Assembly (NCBI RefSeq): GCF_019343475.1 | Contig: NZ_CP072453.1 | Span: forward strand, 62,001-126,000 | Length of the DNA stretch: 64,000 nt | From: Providencia sp. R33 | Lineage (GTDB): Bacteria > Pseudomonadota > Gammaproteobacteria > Enterobacterales > Enterobacteriaceae | Reading direction: 5' to 3' | Part shown: positions 23,676 through 32,370 of the stretch, piece after piece | Layout: the number at the start of each line of letters is the position of its first letter | Position numbering within the stretch: the stretch's first letter is position 1 | The notes under the pieces: model-generated | Told to the model about the DNA's origin: nothing | Seen by the model: only the letters and a program-made list of their open reading frames with translations | Database searches by the model: none | Translations under genes and position numbers: made by a program

Positions 23676-24406
23676 GCCGACTTGAGCTTTCAGCGTTACA
23701 GGGGTTAGATAAAGCGCAGCAAACGGCGTATTTATCTGAGTTGAATACCCAACTGGAAAATAAGACCGCGCAGCAGCGCATTGAATGGGCTGTAGAACAC
23801 TTACCAGCGCAATTTGTCTTGTCATCCAGTTTTGGTATTCAAGCGGCGCTCACCTTGCATATGGTGACGCAGGTATTGCCTGAAATACCCGTGATATTGA
23901 CCGATACAGGTTATCTTTTCCCTGAAACCTATCAATTTATTGAGCAATTGACGCAGAGACTTCACCTGAATTTACAGGTGTATCGCGCTAAACAAACACC
24001 CGCTTGGCAAGAAGCAATCTATGGGCAGCTTTGGACGCAAGGCCTTGAAGGAATTGAGCGTTATAACCAATTGAACAAAGTGGAGCCCATGGAAAGAGCC
24101 TTAAATGAGCTACAGGCGCAGAGCTGGTTTTCAGGGTTAAGGCGAGAGCAATCCGCAAGCCGTGCAAATTTATCCGTGCTTGGCATCGGCAAAGGGATTT
24201 TTAAAATCCTACCTGTAATTGATTGGAATAATAAGCAAGTCTATGAATACCTAACAAAGCATAACTTGCCATATCACCCGCTGTGGGAGCAGGGTTATTT
24301 ATCCGTTGGGGATACTCATACAACTCGCAAATGGGAAGCGGGTATGAATGAGGAAGATACGCGTTTTTTTGGTTTGAAGAGGGAGTGTGGGCTTCATGAA
24401 AACTAA
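23672..24406 (+). CDS. cysH: Phosphoadenosine phosphosulfate (PAPS) reductase CysH
   Basis: 244 residues, thioredoxin-dependent; it reduces PAPS to sulfite. Shows SSSFGIQAA, DTGYLFPETYQF, SGLRREQS and the catalytic C-terminal ECGLH cysteine. No extra CC pairs are seen, so it belongs to the enterobacterial PAPS type without an iron-sulfur cluster. It overlaps cysI by 4 nt. A 586-bp gap with a duplicated palindromic repeat separates it from cysG. Confidence 0.95.
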   Translation: MSRLELSALQGLDKAQQTAYLSELNTQLENKTAQQRIEWAVEHLPAQFVLSSSFGIQAALTLHMVTQVLPEIPVILTDTGYLFPETYQFIEQLTQRLHLNLQVYRAKQTPAWQEAIYGQLWTQGLEGIERYNQLNKVEPMERALNELQAQSWFSGLRREQSASRANLSVLGIGKGIFKILPVIDWNNKQVYEYLTKHNLPYHPLWEQGYLSVGDTHTTRKWEAGMNEEDTRFFGLKRECGLHEN

Positions 24407-24439
24407 ATACTCGTCATCCCCGTCATATTTCAAACCGCA

Positions 24440-24665
24440 GCGTTGTTGTCCGCACTCAGCTACCTTAGTCACATACTTGTGTATGTTCCTAAGGATATCT
24501 TCGTTTGACGCCTAGCTGCAATTTGAACTATTTAGGGGAGGATCCCACATGTTGTTCAAGGTGCAGGATTGTTGGCTACGTGCATTCGCGCTAGTCACAT
24601 ACTTATGTATGTTCCTAGCGACTCATTTACTTGCTGCCTAGCGACAACATGAATTATTTAGAGTA
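24440..24665. repeat. Duplicated palindromic repeat in the cysH-cysG gap
   Basis: Two related copies of roughly 100 bp lie about 126 bp apart. The core of each is a 32-nt palindrome: 24463-24494 with outer arms CCTTAG/CTAAGG, and 24589-24620 with outer arms CGCTAG/CTAGCG. Both enclose TCACATACTTRTGTATGTTC. Both are followed about 20 nt later by GCCTAGC and further on by TATTTAG. The arm changes are compensatory. The remainder of the gap, 24666-24992, is AT-rich and shows no gene; a cysG promoter presumably lies there. Confidence 0.8.
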
Positions 24666-24992
24666 TGGGTTAGTCCTGATTTAAAGCATAGTTTGAGTTT
24701 AAAATTTAGATAGTTATAGATTTAATAAAATATTTGTTTAATTACAAAGGGATGTCTGTATTTAAAAAATGGATATCTATTATTTTTTATAAATAATTAA
24801 TAAAAACAAAGTTTAAGTTAAGTTTGGGTTATTTGGTGTTTTTTGACTTGGTTTCTTGTTGATTAAGGGGTATTTGGCTTATTCCTTTCAGTTACAAGTC
24901 ATATTTTTTTAGCATTTCAAACCTTAACTTTTACACCATATAGTCAATTTTATGTTTCATATAATTTGTTTGTATAACGATGGGTGAGCAAG

Positions 24993-26405
24993 ATGGATTA
25001 TTTACCGTTATTTGTTGATGTACGTACGCGCAAAGTGGTGCTAATTGGCGGTGGCGTAGTGGCTGCGCGCAAGGCCGAATTGCTCATCAAATCACAGGCT
25101 CAACTTGTGGTGATCTCCCCGTCGTTATGTCCTCAATTACAAACGCAATACCAGCAAGGCCACTTTGAGTGGTTAGCGCAAGAGTACCGTTCTTCGTTGC
25201 TGGATGATGCTTTTTTAGTGATTGCAGCAACGGATGACGCGCTCCTCAATGAAACGGTGTTTTACGATGCCAATGAGCGCAAAATTTTCGTCAACGTGGT
25301 TGATGACCAGCCGCTGTGCTCGTTTATCGTCCCTTCTATTATTGACCGCTCGCCAGTAATTGTAGCGATTTCCTCTGGGGGCACTGCTCCTGTGTTGGCG
25401 CGTCTACTCAGAGAAAAACTGGAAACCATGCTGCCATTGTCGTTAGGCAAAATGGCAGAAATTGCAGGGCGTTGGCGGGGGAAAGTTAAAGAGACGCTAA
25501 GCAATATGCGAGAAAGAAAGCGTTTCTGGGAAAAAAGTTTTAGTGGTCGCTTTGCTTCTTTAGTGGAAAAAGGGCAGTTAAGTGAAGCGGAACAACAACT
25601 TGAGCGCCAACTTTATGAACAAGACAACCGCGGTGAGTTGATTTTAGTTGGTGCAGGTCCCGGTGATGCAGGACTGCTGACACTAAAAGGGCTACGAGTA
25701 TTGCAAAGTGCGGAGGTGGTTTTATACGACCATTTGGTGAGCGAGGAGATCCTCGAATTGGTACGCCGTGATGCAGACAAAATTTGCGTAGGTAAACGGG
25801 CGGGGAACCACAGCGTTTCCCAAGAAGAAACCAATGAAATGATCGTGAAATTTGCTCAGCAGGGTAAAAAAGTCGTGCGGTTAAAAGGTGGTGACCCGTT
25901 TGTTTTTGGTCGTGGTGGCGAAGAATTGCAAGTTGCTGCAAAGGCGGAGATCCCCTTCCAAGTGGTGCCTGGTGTAACAGCCGCAATCGGCGCGACGGCC
26001 TATGCAGGTATTCCGCTTACCCACCGAGAGCATTCGCAGAGCATCACGTTTATTACTGGGCATTGCCGTGAAAATGGCGCGGATCTGGATTGGCAGGCAT
26101 TGGCTCGCGGTCAGCAAACGTTAGCGATTTATATGGGCACCGTAAAGGCGGCCAATATCAGTGAGCAATTGATTAAATTTGGCCGTGGGAGTGACACCCC
26201 TGTCGCTGTTGTGGGGTGTGGGACGCGGCGTGACCAAAAAGTGGTAACGGGCAAATTGCATGATCTCGACGCACTTGCTCAACAAGCCCCTGCACCTGCG
26301 TTGATTGTCATTGGCGAGGTTACGGCATTACACAACGAACTCGCATGGTTTGGTTCGCAAACAGAAGATATCCGCTGGCGTAGTGCTGTGCTGGAACTGG
26401 CTTAA
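24993..26405 (+). CDS. cysG: Siroheme synthase CysG (trifunctional)
   Basis: 470 residues. The N-terminal half is the precorrin-2 dehydrogenase / sirohydrochlorin ferrochelatase (Rossmann VVLIGGGVVAARKAE; NVVDDQPLCSF with the conserved Asp; SSGGTAPVLARLLREK). The C-terminal half is uroporphyrinogen-III methyltransferase (LVGAGPGDAGLLTLKG; LKGGDPFVFGRGGEE; the GKRAG lysine). It makes the siroheme needed by CysI next door. The ATG at 24993 gives the usual MD-LP-F start; the GTG at 24984 has no ribosome-binding site. In E. coli cysG lies with the nir genes, so its place between cysH and cysD is a different layout. Confidence 0.95.
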   Translation: MDYLPLFVDVRTRKVVLIGGGVVAARKAELLIKSQAQLVVISPSLCPQLQTQYQQGHFEWLAQEYRSSLLDDAFLVIAATDDALLNETVFYDANERKIFVNVVDDQPLCSFIVPSIIDRSPVIVAISSGGTAPVLARLLREKLETMLPLSLGKMAEIAGRWRGKVKETLSNMRERKRFWEKSFSGRFASLVEKGQLSEAEQQLERQLYEQDNRGELILVGAGPGDAGLLTLKGLRVLQSAEVVLYDHLVSEEILELVRRDADKICVGKRAGNHSVSQEETNEMIVKFAQQGKKVVRLKGGDPFVFGRGGEELQVAAKAEIPFQVVPGVTAAIGATAYAGIPLTHREHSQSITFITGHCRENGADLDWQALARGQQTLAIYMGTVKAANISEQLIKFGRGSDTPVAVVGCGTRRDQKVVTGKLHDLDALAQQAPAPALIVIGEVTALHNELAWFGSQTEDIRWRSAVLELA

Positions 26406-26419
26406 TGATGGAGGTTATT

Positions 26420-27328
26420 GTGAACGAGAAAAAATTGACCCACTTACAGCAGTTAGAGGCAGAAAGTATTCATATTATTCGTGAAGTCGCCGCCGAATTT
26501 GCGAACCCTGTGATGCTGTATTCCATCGGAAAAGACTCTTCTGTGATGTTGCATTTAGCGCGTAAGGCCTTCTATCCCGGGAAATTACCGTTCCCATTAT
26601 TGCATGTGGATACAGGGTGGAAATTCCGCGAAATGTATGAGTTTCGTGATGCGACGGCGCAAAAATATGGTTTTGAATTATTGATCCACCGTAACCCTGA
26701 AGGGGAAAGGTTGGGGATCAACCCCTTTGTGCATGGCAGTGCAAAACACACGGATATTATGAAAACCGAAGGCTTGAAACAAGCACTCGATAAATACGGT
26801 TTTGATGCAGCTTTTGGCGGAGCACGGCGTGACGAAGAAAAATCCCGTGCAAAAGAGCGGATCTACTCATTTAGAGACCGATCTCATCGTTGGGATCCGA
26901 AAAACCAACGACCTGAACTTTGGCACAATTACAACGGGCAGATCAATAAAGGGGAAAGCATTCGTGTATTCCCACTGTCGAATTGGACAGAGCTGGATAT
27001 TTGGCAATATATCTACTTGGAAAATATCGATATTGTTCCACTATATTTTGCGAAAGAGCGCCCAGTGATCCAGCGAGATGGCACTTTGTTGATGGTGGAT
27101 GATGACCGCATTGACTTAAAAGTAGGTGAAGTGATCAGCAAGCAACAAGTGCGTTTTCGAACGTTAGGTTGCTGGCCACTAACGGGGGCTGTTGAGTCCC
27201 AAGCACAAACATTGCCTGAAATCATCGAAGAAATGTTGATTTCGACCACCAGTGAGCGACAAGGGCGGTTGATTGATAGTGACCAGTCAGCATCCATGGA
27301 GCTAAAAAAGCGCCAAGGTTATTTTTAA
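26420..27328 (+). CDS. cysD: Sulfate adenylyltransferase subunit 2 CysD
   Basis: 302 residues from GTG 26420, exactly the E. coli length. GGAGG lies 5 nt upstream of that GTG, and an ATG at 26405 touching the cysG stop would add five residues. PP-loop ATP pyrophosphatase fold: YSIGKDSSVMLHL, HVDTGWKFREMY, FGGARRDEEKSRAKER. With the GTPase CysN it makes APS from sulfate and ATP. Confidence 0.95.
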   Translation: MNEKKLTHLQQLEAESIHIIREVAAEFANPVMLYSIGKDSSVMLHLARKAFYPGKLPFPLLHVDTGWKFREMYEFRDATAQKYGFELLIHRNPEGERLGINPFVHGSAKHTDIMKTEGLKQALDKYGFDAAFGGARRDEEKSRAKERIYSFRDRSHRWDPKNQRPELWHNYNGQINKGESIRVFPLSNWTELDIWQYIYLENIDIVPLYFAKERPVIQRDGTLLMVDDDRIDLKVGEVISKQQVRFRTLGCWPLTGAVESQAQTLPEIIEEMLISTTSERQGRLIDSDQSASMELKKRQGYF

Positions 27329-27355
27329 TTCGCAAGATAAGATGGGGAGCAAATT

Positions 27356-28798
27356 ATGGCACAAGTCGTTTATAACGAATCAATCGCGCTGCAAATTGAG
27401 CAGCAAGGCGGCGTGGAACCTTACTTACTTGCGCAGCAACAAAAAGGGCTTTTACGCTTTCTCACCTGCGGCAACGTGGATGATGGAAAAAGTACATTAA
27501 TCGGGCGTTTATTGCACGATACCCGACAAATCTATCAAGATCAGCTCACAACGCTGCAAAGTGATAGTAAGCGGCTGGGAACCCAAGGGGAAAAGCTTGA
27601 TCTCGCCTTGCTGGTGGATGGCCTTGCCGCAGAACGTGAGCAAGGGATCACCATCGATGTGGCATATCGCTATTTTTCGACGGAAAAACGTAAGTTTATC
27701 ATCGCAGATACCCCAGGACATGAGCAATATACCCGCAATATGGCGACAGGTGCATCAACTTGCTCACTTTCTATTTTGTTGATCGATGCTCGAAAAGGCG
27801 TACAAGAGCAAACACGTCGCCACAGCTTTATCAGTACACTACTGGGGATCCGCCATTTGATTGTTGCGGTGAATAAAATGGATCTGGTGGAATACAGTGA
27901 AGCCGTATTCGACAAAATTAAACAGGATTACCAACAGTTTGCCACTGAATTACCTGTTGAATTAAATGTGTGGTTTGTACCAATTTCAGCGCTTGATGGT
28001 GACAATATCGTTAACCCGAGCGAGCAATTACCTTGGTACCAAGGGGAAACGTTATTATCTATTTTAGAAAGCGTGCAGGTTGAGCAAAAGGCCTCCGAGC
28101 AAGCGCTGCGTTTCCCTGTGCAATATGTGAATCGACCCAATTTAGATTTTCGCGGTTATAGCGGTACATTATCGTCAGGCATTGTCCAAGTCGGGCAGGC
28201 CGTGAAAGTGCTGCCATCGGGGGCAACGGCCAAGATTAAAGAGATAGTGACATTTTCAGGCTTGCAGGATTTCGCTATACCCGGTGAGGCCATCACGTTG
28301 GTGTTGGATGATGAAATCGACATTAGCCGCGGAGATTTAATCGTCGCAGAAAACGAAAACTTGCAAACCACGCAACATGCGTTGATTGATGTGGTGTGGA
28401 TGGCGGAACAACCCCTTGTTCAAGGCCAGCAGTTAGATATTAAAATTGCGGGAAAACGCAGCCGTGGGAAAGTCGAAAACATTCAATACCAAGTGGATGT
28501 GAATAATCTCACCCAAAAAGTCGCTACGGAATTGCCATTAAATGGTATCGGTTTGGTGGAATTTTCCTTTGATGAACCTTTGTTGTTGGAAAACTACCAA
28601 CGCAACGCTGACACGGGTGGCATGATTTTTATCGACAGGCTGACGAATGTGACGGTGGGCGCTGGGCTTGTACGAGAAGCACAAGAGCCAACGTTTGAGG
28701 CAACGGGGGAATTTAGCGAATTTGAAATTGAGCTTAACCAGTTGATCCGCCGACATTTCCCTCATTGGGGCGCTCGGGATGTACTGGGTGGGAAATAA
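27356..28798 (+). CDS. cysN: Sulfate adenylyltransferase subunit 1 CysN (GTPase)
   Basis: 480 residues with EF-Tu-like GTPase motifs: GNVDDGKST (P-loop), DTPGHEQY (switch II) and NKMD. Beta-barrel domains follow. GTP hydrolysis drives APS formation by CysD. No CysC domain is fused; CysC is a separate gene beginning 4 nt after the stop. Confidence 0.96.
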   Translation: MAQVVYNESIALQIEQQGGVEPYLLAQQQKGLLRFLTCGNVDDGKSTLIGRLLHDTRQIYQDQLTTLQSDSKRLGTQGEKLDLALLVDGLAAEREQGITIDVAYRYFSTEKRKFIIADTPGHEQYTRNMATGASTCSLSILLIDARKGVQEQTRRHSFISTLLGIRHLIVAVNKMDLVEYSEAVFDKIKQDYQQFATELPVELNVWFVPISALDGDNIVNPSEQLPWYQGETLLSILESVQVEQKASEQALRFPVQYVNRPNLDFRGYSGTLSSGIVQVGQAVKVLPSGATAKIKEIVTFSGLQDFAIPGEAITLVLDDEIDISRGDLIVAENENLQTTQHALIDVVWMAEQPLVQGQQLDIKIAGKRSRGKVENIQYQVDVNNLTQKVATELPLNGIGLVEFSFDEPLLLENYQRNADTGGMIFIDRLTNVTVGAGLVREAQEPTFEATGEFSEFEIELNQLIRRHFPHWGARDVLGGK

Positions 28799-28802
28799 AC
28801 CA

Positions 28803-29411
28803 ATGACTCAAGATAACAATATTGTGTGGCACCAGCATGCGGTGACTCGCCCTTTGCGGGAAAGCAATAATGGCCATAAAGGGGCTGTATTGTGGTTTAC
28901 TGGGCTATCTGGGTCGGGTAAATCGACACTGGCGGGGGCGGTTGAACACCAGCTGGCTTCGATTGGCGTGAAAACCTATTTATTGGATGGCGATAATATT
29001 CGTCATGGGTTATGCCGCGACCTTGGGTTTAGTGAGGCTGATAGGCAAGAAAACATTCGGCGAGTGGGTGAAGTTGCTAAATTAATGGTGGATGCGGGGT
29101 TAGTAGTAGCAACGGCGTTTATTTCGCCTTTTCAATCGGATCGACAAAGTGTTCGTGAATTATTCGAACCAAACCAATTTTTTGAGTTATACGTTGATAC
29201 GCCCGTCGAAGTGTGTGAACAACGTGACCCGAAAGGGTTATATCAACAAGCGCGAGAAGGTAAAATTAAGCAGTTTACAGGGATTGATTCCCCATATGAA
29301 ACACCCTTAAGCCCTGAATTACGACTTGATGGGCAGCTACCTATCTCCGATTCTCTTTCTCAGATTATTGCACTATTGCTGCGCAATAATATCATTCAAA
29401 TGGATTATTAA
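28803..29411 (+). CDS. cysC: Adenylylsulfate kinase CysC
   Basis: 202 residues, family length 201. P-loop GLSGSGKST, LLDGDNIRHGL (APS binding), ENIRRVGEVAKLM, and FISPFQSDRQ in the phosphoserine position. It phosphorylates APS to PAPS for CysH. The ATG at 28803 follows the cysN stop by 4 nt; an earlier in-frame ATG at 28779 lies inside cysN and is not used in relatives. Last gene of the sulfate cluster. Confidence 0.95.
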   Translation: MTQDNNIVWHQHAVTRPLRESNNGHKGAVLWFTGLSGSGKSTLAGAVEHQLASIGVKTYLLDGDNIRHGLCRDLGFSEADRQENIRRVGEVAKLMVDAGLVVATAFISPFQSDRQSVRELFEPNQFFELYVDTPVEVCEQRDPKGLYQQAREGKIKQFTGIDSPYETPLSPELRLDGQLPISDSLSQIIALLLRNNIIQMDY

Positions 29412-29581
29412 TGCCACTTAGCTATCATCTTAAATCCCAGTTTTTTATTTTTAGTGATAAAATTAGGTGATAGTTAAGGGTTACAAATCCGATTTATTCT
29501 GACTTTTTAATATAATTTTTTGTCACAGTAGCGCGATTCGCTGAGTTATGGGATGATTAGCACATCATTTCAGGGGGCAAG

Positions 29582-29878
29582 ATGGGTAAATTAACGCTAC
29601 TATTAATCGCGATATTAGCATGGTTGCAGTATTCCTTATGGTTAGGCAAGAATGGCATACATGATTATGTCCAAGTCAAAGACGATGTTGCCGCGCAGGA
29701 AATTGTTAACTCGCGCTTAAAAATGCGTAATGAACAGCTATTTGCTGAAATTAATGACCTCAATGATGGTCAAGATGCAATTGAAGAGCGTGCGCGTAGT
29801 GAACTCGGTATGATTAAACCGGGTGAGTCTTTCTATCGCATGGTAAAAGAAAGTAGCAACCAGAAATCAGCTCAATAA
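29582..29878 (+). CDS. ftsB: Cell division protein FtsB
   Basis: 98 residues. A short cytoplasmic tail, one membrane helix (LTLLLIAILAWLQYSLW), then a periplasmic coiled coil (VNSRLKMRNEQLFAEINDL) and RARSELGMIKPGE. Part of the FtsQLB divisome complex. The order ftsB-ispD-ispF-truD is conserved in enterobacteria. The 170-bp gap before it presumably holds its promoter. Confidence 0.96.
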   Translation: MGKLTLLLIAILAWLQYSLWLGKNGIHDYVQVKDDVAAQEIVNSRLKMRNEQLFAEINDLNDGQDAIEERARSELGMIKPGESFYRMVKESSNQKSAQ

Positions 29879-29937
29879 TATGAATCCTAAAATAGTGCGC
29901 CCATTTGCCTGATAATTTCTGATGTAAGAACCAAATA

Positions 29938-30660
29938 ATGACAAATCCAAGTGTTGCCCCACAAATTGTTGCACTGATCCCAGCAGCAGGTATCGGCAGT
30001 CGTATGAATGCTGATTGCCCTAAGCAGTATTTACCCGTCGCGGGCAAAACGATTATCGAACATACCATTGATGCATTGTTAGCGAATAACACCGTTAATA
30101 CGGTGGTTATCGCACTTAGCGCCGATGATGATTATTTTCAACAACTTGATATTGCTAAAGACCCTAGAGTGACCGTTGTCACTGGTGGAAAAGAGCGAGC
30201 CGATTCTGTTTTGGCAGGGCTTAACTACCTTAGCTCGCAACCTGATTATCATGATTGTTGGGTACTGGTGCATGATGCGGCGCGGCCTTGTCTCCACCAA
30301 CACGATCTCAATAATATTATTCAACTAGCAACGGAACAAGGTTGCTGTGGTGGTATTCTTGCCGCCCCTGTGCGTGACACCATGAAACGTAGTGTAAAAA
30401 CCTCTGTATTAATCGATCACACGGTTGAACGCGAGGCACTATGGCACGCATTAACACCCCAATTTTTTCCGTTGGAACTCTTACGGAACTGTCTAAGTAA
30501 AGCCTTGAAAGAGAACGCCGTGATTACCGATGAAGCTTCAGCACTGGAGTACTGCGGCTATCAACCTGTTCTCGTGGCAGGCCGAGCGGATAACTTAAAA
30601 GTGACGCAGCCTGAAGACCTCGCACTGGCGGAGTTTTATCTTTCAAGAATGAATAACTAA
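29938..30660 (+). CDS. ispD: 2-C-methyl-D-erythritol 4-phosphate cytidylyltransferase IspD
   Basis: 240 residues. The nucleotidyltransferase motif ALIPAAGIGSRMNADCPKQY binds CTP. VLVHDAARPC and ITDEASALEYCG are the other conserved blocks. Third step of the non-mevalonate isoprenoid pathway. ispF follows 9 nt later. Confidence 0.97.
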   Translation: MTNPSVAPQIVALIPAAGIGSRMNADCPKQYLPVAGKTIIEHTIDALLANNTVNTVVIALSADDDYFQQLDIAKDPRVTVVTGGKERADSVLAGLNYLSSQPDYHDCWVLVHDAARPCLHQHDLNNIIQLATEQGCCGGILAAPVRDTMKRSVKTSVLIDHTVEREALWHALTPQFFPLELLRNCLSKALKENAVITDEASALEYCGYQPVLVAGRADNLKVTQPEDLALAEFYLSRMNN

Positions 30661-30669
30661 GGAAAAATA

Positions 30670-31182
30670 ATGAGAATCGGACACGGTTTTGACGTACACA
30701 AGTTTGGTGGCGAAGGCCCTATCGTAATTGGCGGCGTGCGTATTCCCTACGAGCAAGGTTTACTGGCTCATTCAGATGGTGATGTCGTGTTACATGCGTT
30801 AACGGATGCGATTTTAGGTGCTGCGGCACTGGGGGATATCGGTAAATTATTCCCTGATACTGACCCTGCATTTAAAGGGGCGGATAGCCGTGTTTTATTA
30901 AGGGAAGCCTTTTGCCACGTGCGTGCTAAAGGTTATCGTATTGGTAATATCGATATCACCATTATGGCGCAAGCCCCGAAAATGCTGCCTCATATTCCCC
31001 AAATGCGCGTGAATATTGCAGAAGACTTAGAATGTCATATGGATGATGTGAATGCGAAAGCGACAACAACAGAGCAATTAGGTTTTGTCGGTCGTAAAGA
31101 AGGCATCGCGTGTGCCGCCGTTGTCCTTTTAGTGAAAGATAATAGTAATGAAAGCAATGAATGTTCAGTACCTGCATGGTAA
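30670..31182 (+). CDS. ispF: 2-C-methyl-D-erythritol 2,4-cyclodiphosphate synthase IspF
   Basis: 170 residues, about 11 more than E. coli IspF at the C-terminus (after AAVVLLVKD). Metal ligands are in GHGFDVHKFG and LAHSDGDVVLHALTDA; TTTEQLGFVGRKEGIA is the substrate lid. The C-terminal extension overlaps the truD start by 35 bp. Confidence 0.96.
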   Translation: MRIGHGFDVHKFGGEGPIVIGGVRIPYEQGLLAHSDGDVVLHALTDAILGAAALGDIGKLFPDTDPAFKGADSRVLLREAFCHVRAKGYRIGNIDITIMAQAPKMLPHIPQMRVNIAEDLECHMDDVNAKATTTEQLGFVGRKEGIACAAVVLLVKDNSNESNECSVPAW

Positions 31183-32206
31183 ACCTCTTTCTTCAGGAAC
31201 ATTAAAAAGTACTCCTGAAGATTTTATCGTGAAAGAAGACCTAGGCTTCGAGTTAGATGGCGAAGGCGAGCACGTGATGGTGCGTGTGGAAAAAACAGGC
31301 TGTAATACGCTGTTTGTGGCAGAGCAACTTGCCAAATTTGCCAAAATTTCAGCTCGTGTTGTGAGCTATGCTGGTTTAAAAGATAGACATGCGGTGACGG
31401 AACAGTGGTTTTGCTTGCAAATGCCAGGTAAAGACACGCCGGATTTCTCCGCGTGGCAATTAGATGGTTGCCGCGTGCTTGCCGTGACGCGACAAAAGCG
31501 TAAATTACGTATTGGTTCTCTGAAAGGAAATCAATTTGAAATCACATTGCGTGATATTTCAGATGCCAATGACGTTGAGCAACGCCTGCAAAAAATCGCC
31601 ACTTCGGGTGTGCCAAATTATTTTGGTGAGCAGCGTTTTGGCCGTGATGGGCAGAATTTAACCCAAGCTTTGCGCTGGGCTAACCAAGAGATTCAAGTTC
31701 GTGAACGCAATAAGCGCAGTTTTTATCTATCAGCAGCACGTAGCGCCATGTTTAATCATGTGGCGAGCGAGCGAATTGCCCAAGGAACTATGCAGCAAGC
31801 GCTGTTAGGTGATGCTTTACAATTAACGGGGCGAGGCAGTTGGTTTGTGGCAACACAAGAAGAACTTCCATCATTGCAAAACCGTTTACACTCATCCGAG
31901 TTGAGCGTCACAGCACCTTTGCCCGGAGATGGTGAGTTAGGTACACAAGATGACGCGTTGGCATTCGAAACGGCATGTTTAACAGAATATCAAGCATTTA
32001 TGCCACTGATGCAGCGCGAACGTGTTTCGCCAGCTCGTCGTGCAATTATTGCTAAACCGCAAAATTTTGCATGGCAATGGTTAGATGATTCAACGGTAAA
32101 ATTGGCGTTCTTCTTGAATTCAGGTTGTTTTGCGACCAGCGTTGTACGAGAAATTATTAATCAAAATGGGCAGGATAATGTCGATGCTAAAGATTTTATT
32201 GAGTAA
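31148..32206 (+). CDS. truD: tRNA pseudouridine(13) synthase TruD
   Basis: 352 residues (E. coli 349). The catalytic aspartate lies in YAGLKDRHAVTEQW. NYFGEQRFGRDG and KRSFYLSAARSAMFN are family motifs. The C-terminus SCFATSVVREIINQNG is complete, so the prophage has not damaged the gene, although its last 23 bases overlap the surE start. An alternative ATG is at 31157. Confidence 0.96.
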   Translation: MKAMNVQYLHGKPLSSGTLKSTPEDFIVKEDLGFELDGEGEHVMVRVEKTGCNTLFVAEQLAKFAKISARVVSYAGLKDRHAVTEQWFCLQMPGKDTPDFSAWQLDGCRVLAVTRQKRKLRIGSLKGNQFEITLRDISDANDVEQRLQKIATSGVPNYFGEQRFGRDGQNLTQALRWANQEIQVRERNKRSFYLSAARSAMFNHVASERIAQGTMQQALLGDALQLTGRGSWFVATQEELPSLQNRLHSSELSVTAPLPGDGELGTQDDALAFETACLTEYQAFMPLMQRERVSPARRAIIAKPQNFAWQWLDDSTVKLAFFLNSGCFATSVVREIINQNGQDNVDAKDFIE

Positions 32207-32225
32207 TGACAATCTTTATCCATAG
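32184..32225 (+). pseudogene. surE: surE, 5' fragment cut by prophage integration
   Basis: In the frame offset from truD the sequence reads MLKILLSND, which is the universal start of SurE (survival protein, 5'-nucleotidase). SurE normally continues DG..APG. Here it continues NLYP and stops at 32223-32225. In enterobacteria surE overlaps the end of truD exactly like this. The break after codon 9 (about 32210) therefore marks the bacterial/prophage junction. The remainder of surE is expected at the right prophage end, outside the window. Confidence 0.88.
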
Positions 32226-32315
32226 GCATCCATTGATTTCCGCGAAGTTTATTTAACTCAATGATAGATAGATTTAGTTTTCCATAGCTTTCCATATCTA
32301 TCCATTGACATCCAT
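32217..32315 (+). repeat. Three 17-bp direct repeats at the prophage left end (candidate Int arm sites)
   Basis: TATCCATAGGCATCCAT (32217-32233), TTTCCATAGCTTTCCAT (32279-32295) and TATCCATTGACATCCAT (32299-32315). Each carries two TCCAT blocks 10 bp apart, one helical turn. They lie between the surE break and the integrase gene, where attachment-site arm sequences are expected. Confidence 0.6.
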
Positions 32316-32322
32316 GAAAAAA

Positions 32323-32368
32323 CAGGACAACTTACAGGACAATTTAATCTTATCCTGAGGTTGTCCTG
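32323..32368 (+). promoter_or_regulatory. Inverted repeat over the integrase translation start
   Basis: CAGGACAAC (32323-32331), a second direct copy CAGGACAA (32335-32342), and the exact inverse GTTGTCCTG (32360-32368) two bases before the integrase ATG. The right arm abuts the TGAGG ribosome-binding site, so a hairpin here could limit integrase translation, or the sites could bind a regulator. Confidence 0.5.
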
Positions 32369-32370
32369 CC

